Below, one piece after another: positions 8,428 through 15,315 of a DNA stretch of 62,962 nucleotides; positions within the stretch are counted from its first letter, which is position 1; the number at the start of each line of letters is the position of its first letter. Position numbers and translations under genes: made by a program. A model generated the notes under the pieces. It had not been told where the DNA came from and searched no databases. It saw only the letters and a program-made list of their open reading frames with translations. This DNA is from JBMORL01 sp049322335 (lineage in GTDB: Bacteria; Bacteroidota; Bacteroidia; Flavobacteriales_D; UBA2798): positions 1-62,962 of the forward strand of contig JBMORL010000109.1 in the NCBI GenBank assembly GCA_049322335.1. Direction: 5' to 3'.

Positions 8428-10260
8428 ATGAAACATCTCAAAAAGTACTCAATATTGCTAATGCTATTGGTAATAGCTATCCATGTAGCGGCCCGGATGG
8501 GAGGAGCAGGAGGTGGTGACAGCGGAGGAGGCGGTGGTGATTTTGGTAGCAGCGATTACAGCAGCGGAAGTGACGGAGGCTCAGGTGACGGGGAATTTAT
8601 TGCAATAATTATTTACCTGCTGATTTATGCAGCAACACTTCCTTTTCCCTATAATGTTATTTTTTATGGCGTTTTGGTTTTTCTTGCCTGGTACGGATAT
8701 CGTTCCTATCACAGGCGGTCTCCCCTTAACCAGTTTAAAAAAGTGGATAAGGGATTTATTCCTGATAATAAATTAAAAACCCGGCTTTCTCAGTTGGAGA
8801 AATTCAGCGAAAGTGAATTTACTGAAAAGATGAAAAAAGCTTTTTACGATATGCAACAGGCCTGGTCGGCAAAAAAACTGGGAAAAGTGAGAAAATTTAT
8901 TTCTGATGGAATGTACCAGCGATTTTCTGTTCAGATGCTGATGATGGAACAATTGAAACAAACCAATAAAATAAACACGCTGGATCTGCAGGAATTCAAA
9001 ATTGTTGCAGTAGACAGTGAACCGGAAAATGATGTGATACACGTACAGGTAAAAGCATGGATTGACGACCAGTTTATTTCAGAAAAATATTCAGAGCTCA
9101 ACCAAAAATTCAAAGAAACATTTGTGGAATACTGGACATTTGCCCGCAAAAAAAATGCTACCGGCAATGATATTTATTCAGACGATAAGTGTCCCAATTG
9201 CAAAGCAGTGCTCCCCGAAGAAATGGGAGAAGTAAGCGTTTGCCAGTCATGCGGGTCGTTCACCAACCTTGGTGATCATGATTGGGTTTTATGCGAAATT
9301 ACGCAGCCCGCTCAATTCATTCGCCAGAACCAAAGCAGCGGTGCCCGTGAATCGTTATTGAAATCGGTATATAACCGGATTGGCGAGAATTTTTCAGCTC
9401 AATGGCTCGAGGATAAAGCCAGTAATGCGTTTTTACAATTGAAAGTGGCTTACGCACTGCGTGACAGGAATCGCATCCGCAGATTTTCAACCAAAGAATT
9501 TGCTGAAAAATTTCAGCTGGCTCAAAAAGAAGGTTTGCTTTATAACCGCTTGTTCACCGAACAGGTGACAATGGTTAATTTATTCGAAGACGGGGATAAT
9601 CTCATTGCACCTTTTCACATCAACTATATGGAGCAGTGTGTGACCGTGGAAGAAGGAAAACTTCATGTCATCAATAATGTGCCCTTTGCCGGGGAAATGT
9701 ATTTGCTGCTTACCAAAAAGAAAAAATCGCAGGCAGGCAGATTCTCTGCGTTTTCCCACAAATGTTCCTCCTGTGGTGCCACTGCAGCCGATTCGCTGGC
9801 ACTCGAATGCGAATACTGCGGAAATGTACTGAACGATGATTCCAAAGACTGGATCGTTTATGATTATATGAATGTTTCCGATTATATGACATTCAGAAAT
9901 TCGGTGAGCAATGCGGTTTATAATTCAAAAGAAGAACGCAGGATAGAAAAAGTGGATATCGATATCCGCGATTATGCGCTCAATAATATGATGGTAGTTT
10001 TGTCTGCCGATGGTTCGCTTTCGGATGAAGAACGTGATCATGCGTTTGCCATGGCCAAAAAAATGGGATATAATGCAAAGAATGTTTCAGCGCTTTGGGA
10101 ATTGTCATCCAGCGGAAAACTGGGAGTGAAAATGCCGGATGAAAAAAAGAAGCGTGAAAAAGTATACCGTATAATGGAAAAAGCAGCTATGGTGGATGAT
10201 AAAGTTTCGCCAGAAGAAGAAAAAGTATTACAGGAAATAAAACAAAAATACCTGAACTGA
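8428..10260 (+). CDS. TIM44-like/TerB-like membrane protein with zinc ribbons
   Basis: Layout: signal or anchor helix (1-22), a Gly/Ser/Asp-rich linker (about 24-54), one or two membrane helices (about 55-95), a TIM44-like domain (about 110-240), a four-Cys zinc ribbon (CPNC ... CQSC, about 254-277), a second TIM44-like repeat (about 300-430), another four-Cys ribbon (CSSC ... CEYC), and a C-terminal TerB-like helical domain with acidic repeats (ADGSLSDEE, DDKVSPEEE). TIM44-like domains bind membranes or partner proteins; the bacterial role is not settled. The next gene starts 12 bases downstream, so the two probably form an operon. Confidence 0.75.
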   Translation: MKHLKKYSILLMLLVIAIHVAARMGGAGGGDSGGGGGDFGSSDYSSGSDGGSGDGEFIAIIIYLLIYAATLPFPYNVIFYGVLVFLAWYGYRSYHRRSPLNQFKKVDKGFIPDNKLKTRLSQLEKFSESEFTEKMKKAFYDMQQAWSAKKLGKVRKFISDGMYQRFSVQMLMMEQLKQTNKINTLDLQEFKIVAVDSEPENDVIHVQVKAWIDDQFISEKYSELNQKFKETFVEYWTFARKKNATGNDIYSDDKCPNCKAVLPEEMGEVSVCQSCGSFTNLGDHDWVLCEITQPAQFIRQNQSSGARESLLKSVYNRIGENFSAQWLEDKASNAFLQLKVAYALRDRNRIRRFSTKEFAEKFQLAQKEGLLYNRLFTEQVTMVNLFEDGDNLIAPFHINYMEQCVTVEEGKLHVINNVPFAGEMYLLLTKKKKSQAGRFSAFSHKCSSCGATAADSLALECEYCGNVLNDDSKDWIVYDYMNVSDYMTFRNSVSNAVYNSKEERRIEKVDIDIRDYALNNMMVVLSADGSLSDEERDHAFAMAKKMGYNAKNVSALWELSSSGKLGVKMPDEKKKREKVYRIMEKAAMVDDKVSPEEEKVLQEIKQKYLN

Positions 10261-10272
10261 TAAAAAAAACAG

Positions 10273-11172
10273 ATGAAAATTTTATTTACCATAACATTGT
10301 TTTTTTTAGTTTACTTTCTGCACGCACAGGCATCCGGTGACATTTATATCGTGGATATTCATCGCACCGATTCGGGAATAGTATTTAATAATCTGCAAAA
10401 TGTCACGCAACACAAAGGTTACGACAATCAGCCCTGTTTTTCGTCTGATAACAAATACATTTATTTCACTTCCATGCGCAGCGACAGTACAGCGGATATT
10501 TATCGCTATGACATAATGAAAAAACAAACCAAAAATTTGTCCAACACTCCTCTCACCAGTGAATTCAGCCCGAAAGAAATGCCGGGAGGGAAATATATTT
10601 CAGTGGTGATGGTGGAAAAAGACGGAAAAACACAACGACTCTGGAAAATGAAAAAAAGGGGAGGAACTCTTTCCATTATTAATAAAGAACTGGATTCGGT
10701 GGGATATTATCAATGGAAAGACGAAAATCATTTAACTGCTTTTATACTGGGTAAAAATGATATTCATACGCTCAGAAAAGTGCAGCTTCCGAAATCAAAA
10801 AAAGATACTTTATCAGAATTTGTCATGGATGATTCGGTGGGAAGGTGTTTTTATCATTGGACGGTTTTTCAAAGAAAAGATCCATGGGTATATACCACAT
10901 ATTTCAGCAAAAGCGGAAATAAAGTTGTTTCAGCTACCGGAAACCATACCGCTTTCGAAATTAATGCCCCGGGAAAAGGCGAAGATTTTGTTTTTGACGG
11001 ATTCAATATCTGGATGGCAGACGGAAACAGGTTGACACAATTTAATTATACGTCACCAAAAAACTGGATTCAGCTAAAAGGATTTGACTTTCCAAAAATA
11101 AAAGGCATCACCCGTTTGGCTATTAGTCCCGATGGTAAGAAACTGGCTTTTGTTGCGGAGGATGGTGAGTAG
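10273..11172 (+). CDS. Periplasmic PD40/TolB-like beta-propeller protein
   Basis: A signal peptide (about 1-19, ending LHAQ) is followed by WD40-like PD40 repeats: PCFSSDNKYIYFTSMRSDS with a following IYRYD strand, EFSPKEMPGGKYISVV, and near the end AISPDGKKLAFVAEDG. At 299 aa it is shorter than TolB and lacks its N-terminal domain. Such propellers usually mediate protein contacts in the periplasm. It starts 12 bases after the TIM44-like gene and is probably cotranscribed. Exact role unknown. Confidence 0.8.
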   Translation: MKILFTITLFFLVYFLHAQASGDIYIVDIHRTDSGIVFNNLQNVTQHKGYDNQPCFSSDNKYIYFTSMRSDSTADIYRYDIMKKQTKNLSNTPLTSEFSPKEMPGGKYISVVMVEKDGKTQRLWKMKKRGGTLSIINKELDSVGYYQWKDENHLTAFILGKNDIHTLRKVQLPKSKKDTLSEFVMDDSVGRCFYHWTVFQRKDPWVYTTYFSKSGNKVVSATGNHTAFEINAPGKGEDFVFDGFNIWMADGNRLTQFNYTSPKNWIQLKGFDFPKIKGITRLAISPDGKKLAFVAEDGE

Positions 11173-11206
11173 TTTTTACCGGATGTTGTCAGCATAAATC
11201 AGCAAA

Positions 11207-11247
11207 ATCTGCGGGAGCTGTTTTCGAAAAGTTTATTTCCCGCAGAT
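11207..11247. repeat. CGCAGA-type intergenic inverted repeat
   Basis: Arms ATCTGCGGGA (11207-11216) and TCCCGCAGAT (11238-11247) are perfectly complementary. A further CGCAGAAAAA follows at 11251. Sequences of this CTGCGGGA/CCCGCAGA type are familiar to me as dispersed intergenic repeats. Lack of a T tract after the right arm argues against a simple terminator. Confidence 0.55.
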
Positions 11248-11308
11248 GGACGCAGAAAAAGACATTTATTGGTTATTCCCGTCTTAATTTATAAATACTG
11301 ATTATTTT

Positions 11309-11316
11309 TACATTTG
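11309..11316 (+). promoter_or_regulatory. -7 promoter box for acylphosphatase
   Basis: TACATTTG matches the Bacteroidota -7 consensus TAnnTTTG and ends only 6 bases before the ATG at 11323. Transcription would start at or very near the start codon. I see no convincing -33 element. Confidence 0.5.
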
Positions 11317-11322
11317 TTTTGC

Positions 11323-11595
11323 ATGAAAAAATCAGTCGTTATAAAAGTATATGGAAAGGTGCAGGGTGTATCTTTTCGCTATTATACACGTGAAAAGGCA
11401 ATCGGGCTGGATGTGGCAGGGTTTGTGAAGAATGTGGATGATGGATCAGTATATATCGAAGCAGAAGGTGAAGAAGAAAAAGTGAATGAATTAATCAAAT
11501 GGTGCAAACACGGCCCCTCGTCAGCAAGGGTGGATAAAATAGTTGTTGGTGAAAATAAATGGCAGGGGTTTTCGGGATTTGAGATAAGAAAATAG
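11323..11595 (+). CDS. acyP: Acylphosphatase
   Basis: A small cytoplasmic enzyme that hydrolyses acyl phosphates such as 1,3-bisphosphoglycerate and carbamoyl phosphate. At 90 aa it has the full family core: GKVQGVSFRYYT with catalytic Arg19 (phosphate-binding loop) and GFVKNVDDGSV with catalytic Asn37, then VYIEAEGE and GPSSARVD. A TTG at 11314 could extend the frame by three codons, but the ATG at 11323 follows a good -7 box and gives the usual start two residues before the first strand. Confidence 0.92.
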   Translation: MKKSVVIKVYGKVQGVSFRYYTREKAIGLDVAGFVKNVDDGSVYIEAEGEEEKVNELIKWCKHGPSSARVDKIVVGENKWQGFSGFEIRK

Positions 11596-11643
11596 CCGAA
11601 CCTATCCAGCCTTAAGTTTCCGCCCGGCTCCAACCTTTAACCT

Positions 11644-12537
11644 TCACATCCTCTCCAGCACCACTTCAATCAGTTTTTTTATTGTGGTATGATAATCTTT
11701 TGAATATTCTTTTCGATACCGGTTGGCAATAATAGCACAAACAGTAGCGGTATGATGTCCAAGAGATGCGCCTAAACCATAGAGTGAAGAAGTTTCCATT
11801 TCATAATTGCATATCCGAAGTCCGTTATGAGCAAACTTTCTCAGGCGTTCATTTACATCCCCGGCCGCAGCTTCCAGCCGTAATTGTCTTCCCTGCGGGC
11901 CGTAAAAACCATTGGAAGTAGCCGTAATTCCGGTGATCATATCTTTTCCTATTCTTTTTACAAGGGCCTCACTTCCTTTTACCATATAGGGCGGATTGAA
12001 TTGTTTGGGCCATCTTGTTTGCGCAATAAATGCTTCCAGTAGTTCCGCCTCATCTTTTTCGTAAATCGTTTTGTAAAAATGCATCACTCCGTCAAATCCC
12101 ACTGCGTGAGTAGAACATACAAAAGAGTCGACAGGTATATCTTCCTGCAGCGATCCGCTTGTTCCCAGGCGAACAATGTTGAGGGAAGTTTTTTTCTCCT
12201 TTATTTTCCTGCTGGAAAGATTAATATTGAATAAAGCATCAAGTTCGTTCAGCACAATATCCACATTATCGGTTCCGATTCCTGTGGAAATAGCTGAAAT
12301 ACGTTTCCCGTTATATACTCCTGTATGCGTAACGAATTCCCGGTTACTTACTTTACATTCAACAGATGAAAAATGTTCTGAAATTTCAATTACCCGGTTT
12401 TGGTCGCCCACCACAATAATATTTTCTGCTACCTGCGAAGGAAGAAGATTGAGATGATAGATCGCCCCGGCAGGAGTAACAATCAGTTCAGAGGGCTCAA
12501 TAGGTTTTTCAGAGGACTGAAGCGCGACAGGTTTCAT
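11644..12537 (-). CDS. Nucleoside phosphorylase, uridine phosphorylase-like
   Basis: This enzyme would split nucleosides with phosphate to release the base and ribose 1-phosphate, in salvage. The PNP/UDP phosphorylase fold is shown by VGDQNRV near residue 44, STGIGTDN (about 84-91), RLGTSGS (about 122-128, phosphate loop) and NYEMETSSLYG (about 245), where the Met-Glu pair binds the ribose. At 297 aa it is longer than E. coli Udp, with extra N-terminal residues and an internal insertion. Which base it prefers cannot be read from the sequence. Its start lies two bases from the stop of the DUF4197 gene upstream, so the pair is probably an operon. Confidence 0.85.
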   Translation of the reverse strand: MKPVALQSSEKPIEPSELIVTPAGAIYHLNLLPSQVAENIIVVGDQNRVIEISEHFSSVECKVSNREFVTHTGVYNGKRISAISTGIGTDNVDIVLNELDALFNINLSSRKIKEKKTSLNIVRLGTSGSLQEDIPVDSFVCSTHAVGFDGVMHFYKTIYEKDEAELLEAFIAQTRWPKQFNPPYMVKGSEALVKRIGKDMITGITATSNGFYGPQGRQLRLEAAAGDVNERLRKFAHNGLRICNYEMETSSLYGLGASLGHHTATVCAIIANRYRKEYSKDYHTTIKKLIEVVLERM

Positions 12538-12539
12538 GT

Positions 12540-13280
12540 TTATTTATCAAGACTTCCGAAAACTGATTTCAGGATCTCGGAAACACGTGCAACAGGGTCT
12601 TTACGTATTTTTAATTCCTCTTCAGCAATCAGCACAAACATTCCTTTTATTCCGCCTTTGGTTACATAATCATCCAGGTCGGGATTTACCTGTTGTCCGC
12701 CTGTCAGCGAAGTTACCTGGTTGTATTTGGTGATGATCGGGTTCCAGTAATCGGTAAGTTTTACTTTTTGTAAAGCTACTTTTACTTTGGGTAAAAAAGC
12801 ATTATAGAGGGCGGTAGAAGTTTTATCTTCGAGATATTTGGTAGCGGCATTATCGCCCCCGTTCAAAATACCAAATCCATCGGCAATGCTCATACTGGTA
12901 ATGGCATTCAGGAAAATAGGGCCGGCTTCTTTTGCCGCTTCTTCTGCACCGCGGTTCATCGTCATAATAAATTCATCCACTTTGTTTTTCATTCCCAGTT
13001 GCTCCACTTTTTCCTTTACTTTAATAGCATCCGGAGGAAAAGGAATAAAAATTTTCGGGTTTTTGTAAAAACCGTCAAGTTTTGATGCAGTAGACGAAGA
13101 ATTATTGGTTCCTACTGAAAGAGCCTCTTTTAACCCCTTGATAACATCTTCGTTAGTCAATTTTTTCTCTCCCGAAGTGCCACCGGTAATGGTATTGGCA
13201 GTATCCATGGCTTTTTCCAATTCGGTGCAGGCAACAAGGGTGGTTACGGCTGCAACGGCTATAATGATCCTGGTTTTCAT
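12540..13280 (-). CDS. DUF4197 lipoprotein
   Basis: The start at 13280 gives a lipoprotein signal (MKTRII..., lipobox TLVAC at about residue 18). The longer reading from 13325 would place 15 extra residues before it. The mature protein matches the DUF4197 pattern as I know it: GLKEALSVGT, FIPFPPDA, MNRGAEEAAKEA, DGFGILNGG with ATKYLEDKT, and DYVTKGGIKGMF. Function is unknown; proteins of this family are predicted periplasmic or outer-membrane anchored. It is divergent from cinA. Confidence 0.85.
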   Translation of the reverse strand: MKTRIIIAVAAVTTLVACTELEKAMDTANTITGGTSGEKKLTNEDVIKGLKEALSVGTNNSSSTASKLDGFYKNPKIFIPFPPDAIKVKEKVEQLGMKNKVDEFIMTMNRGAEEAAKEAGPIFLNAITSMSIADGFGILNGGDNAATKYLEDKTSTALYNAFLPKVKVALQKVKLTDYWNPIITKYNQVTSLTGGQQVNPDLDDYVTKGGIKGMFVLIAEEELKIRKDPVARVSEILKSVFGSLDK

Positions 13281-13300
13281 AGTGGGTTTTAGTTTGTCTT

Positions 13301-13308
13301 CAAACATA
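13301..13308 (-). promoter_or_regulatory. -7 promoter box for the DUF4197 gene
   Basis: Read on the minus strand this is TATGTTTG, a full match to TAnnTTTG, 20 bases before the ATG at 13280. It lies back to back with the cinA box at 13333. Confidence 0.45.
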
Positions 13309-13332
13309 CAAATATTTTGCCACAAAAAATGG

Positions 13333-13340
13333 TAATTTTG
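13333..13340 (+). promoter_or_regulatory. -7 promoter box for cinA
   Basis: TAATTTTG matches TAnnTTTG and ends 8 bases before the cinA ATG at 13349, so the transcript would have almost no leader. Confidence 0.5.
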
Positions 13341-13348
13341 GCGCTCAG

Positions 13349-14593
13349 ATGACAGTTAAGGCAGAGATCATTTCTATTGGCGATGAGTTGCTTATCGGCC
13401 AAACGGTAAATACAAATGCCGCATGGATAGGACGTGAGTTGAGTTTGCTTGGGATAGAAATCCACCGGATCACTACCATCAGCGACCAGCGCGAAGAGAT
13501 CATCAGCGCCATTTCCGCTTCACCGGCAGATATTATTTTAATGACAGGTGGACTTGGCCCTACCAATGATGATATTACCAAATCTACCCTCGCTTCCTAT
13601 TTTGGTTCGAAACTGGTAAGGAATACTGATATCGTTCAGCGGATAGAATCTTATTTTTCGCAACGCGGAAGGGAAGTATCGGAGGTAAACAGGCAACAAG
13701 CCGATCTTCCTGATAATTGTACTGTGCTTACTAACCCTCTGGGCACTGCCTCAGGTATGTGGTTTGAAAAAAACGGGAAAATTGTGATTTCCATGCCCGG
13801 GGTTCCTTACGAAACCAAAGCAATAATGACCAATGAAGTGCTTCCGCGCCTGAAAGAAAGATTCCCTCTTCCGCATTTGGTTCACCGTACCATTCTTACA
13901 CAGGGAATCGGTGAATCGTTCCTGGCAGAAATAATTAAAGACTGGGAAACACGCCTCAGAAATGACGGACTCAGCCTCGCTTATCTTCCCTCACCGGGAA
14001 TTGTAAAACTTCGTATCACCGCAAAGGGAGGTGAAAAGAATAATCTGGAAAAGCAGGTGAATACATATATAAACGAACTTCTGACACTCGTACCACAATA
14101 TATTTATGGTTTTGAAAATGACCGGCTCGAACAGCTGGTGGGAAATCTGTTGACAGAAAAAAAACAAACACTTTCTACAGCCGAAAGTTGCACAGGCGGA
14201 TATATTGCCCATATGATTACATCCGTTCCGGGAAGCTCAGCTTATTTTATGGGAACGGTGGTTTCGTATTCCAATCGTATCAAAACAGAAATACTGGAAG
14301 TGAAAGAAGCTGACCTGAATAATTATGGTGCAGTAAGCAGGGAAGTTGTAGAACAAATGGCGTTGGGAATTCAGAAAAAATTTCAAACCGGCTATTCTAT
14401 TGCCGTTTCGGGAGTAGCGGGCCCTGACGGAGGAAGTGACGAAAAACCCGTGGGCACCGTTTGGATTGCCATAGCTTTTCCCGGTGGTGTGGAATCGAAA
14501 AAATTCTTGTTTGAAGCCGACCGCATAAGGAATATTCACCGTACAGCACTCACCGCCCTTACTATGCTCAGGAAAAAACTCCTGGAAAAATAA
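13349..14593 (+). CDS. cinA: CinA-like protein (nicotinamide-nucleotide amidase / pyrophosphatase)
   Basis: A two-domain cytoplasmic enzyme of the pyridine-nucleotide recycling pathway. The N-terminal MoCF-like/COG1058 domain (about 1-170) contains EIISIGDELLIGQ and TGGLGPTNDD. The C-terminal CinA amidohydrolase domain (about 255-410) contains STAESCTGGYIA with the catalytic serine region, and SGVAGPDGG ... KPVGTVWIA. At 414 aa it is the usual full-length form. DinB follows 14 bases downstream and is likely cotranscribed. Confidence 0.93.
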   Translation: MTVKAEIISIGDELLIGQTVNTNAAWIGRELSLLGIEIHRITTISDQREEIISAISASPADIILMTGGLGPTNDDITKSTLASYFGSKLVRNTDIVQRIESYFSQRGREVSEVNRQQADLPDNCTVLTNPLGTASGMWFEKNGKIVISMPGVPYETKAIMTNEVLPRLKERFPLPHLVHRTILTQGIGESFLAEIIKDWETRLRNDGLSLAYLPSPGIVKLRITAKGGEKNNLEKQVNTYINELLTLVPQYIYGFENDRLEQLVGNLLTEKKQTLSTAESCTGGYIAHMITSVPGSSAYFMGTVVSYSNRIKTEILEVKEADLNNYGAVSREVVEQMALGIQKKFQTGYSIAVSGVAGPDGGSDEKPVGTVWIAIAFPGGVESKKFLFEADRIRNIHRTALTALTMLRKKLLEK

Positions 14594-14607
14594 TTAAAAA
14601 ACTAACT

Positions 14608-15132
14608 ATGGAATTTTCAATTGAAAAGTCGGTGGAAATACTGGAAAAAACCCCTTCTGTTCTCGAATATCTTTTACGCGACAGCTCAGAGGAGTGGCAC
14701 ATGCTCAATGAAGGAGGAGACAGCTTTAGTCCCTATGACGTTATAGGTCACCTTGTTCACGGAGAGCAAACCGATTGGGTGATAAGAATGAATATTATTC
14801 TCAGTGATGCCGGCAACAAAGCCTTTCCACCCTACGACCGTTTTGCCATGTACGAAGAAAGTAAAGGAAAATCCATTAATGATCTGCTTACTGAATTTAA
14901 AACGCTGCGTGATAAAAATATCCGTTATCTTTTATCACTGGAACTAACAGAAAAAGAACTTGGCCTCACCGGTATTCATCAGAAATTTGGAGAAGTAACC
15001 CTTAGGCAATTACTGGCCACCTGGGTGGTGCACGACCTTAGCCACCTTGCACAAATTGCACGGGTAATGGCTAAACAACATAAGGATGAAGTAGGGCCGT
15101 GGCTGGAATACCTTCCGATATTAACGAGGTAA
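14608..15132 (+). CDS. DinB family protein
   Basis: A cytoplasmic four-helix-bundle protein of the DinB/YfiT superfamily. Candidate metal ligands are H48 and H51 (IGHLVHGEQTDW) and H142 or H146 (VVHDLSHLAQ). Most members are thiol-dependent transferases or lack a known substrate; nothing here points to one. It lies 14 bases downstream of cinA. At 174 aa it is a normal length. Confidence 0.88.
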   Translation: MEFSIEKSVEILEKTPSVLEYLLRDSSEEWHMLNEGGDSFSPYDVIGHLVHGEQTDWVIRMNIILSDAGNKAFPPYDRFAMYEESKGKSINDLLTEFKTLRDKNIRYLLSLELTEKELGLTGIHQKFGEVTLRQLLATWVVHDLSHLAQIARVMAKQHKDEVGPWLEYLPILTR

Positions 15133-15315
15133 CTTCAAAAAATCACTAAAGATACAAATGACGATATTCTAAAAATGACGAATAGTGAATGATGAATACA
15201 TGAGTTTTGAATTAAGAAGTGAAATTCCTGGATCAGTTAAGTTCTAAAACACCCGATACTTATAACTAAATAACTAAAACTGATAACCACTGACTCCTGA
15301 CCATTTACTAACAAA
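15133..15315. other. Low-complexity intergenic spacer
   Basis: No gene seen. Bases 15189-15240 resemble a spacer near 50329-50385 (shared GAATGATGAATA ... TAAGAAG ... GGATCA). Bases 15257-15300 hold AACTAAATAACTAAAACTG-like text related to AATAACT spacers elsewhere in the window. Confidence 0.4.

Noticed and set aside
8246..8431. Short frame in the GC-rich intergenic island
   Set aside because: It overlaps the start of the next gene and its text comes from the palindromic repeat, with no signal or domain.
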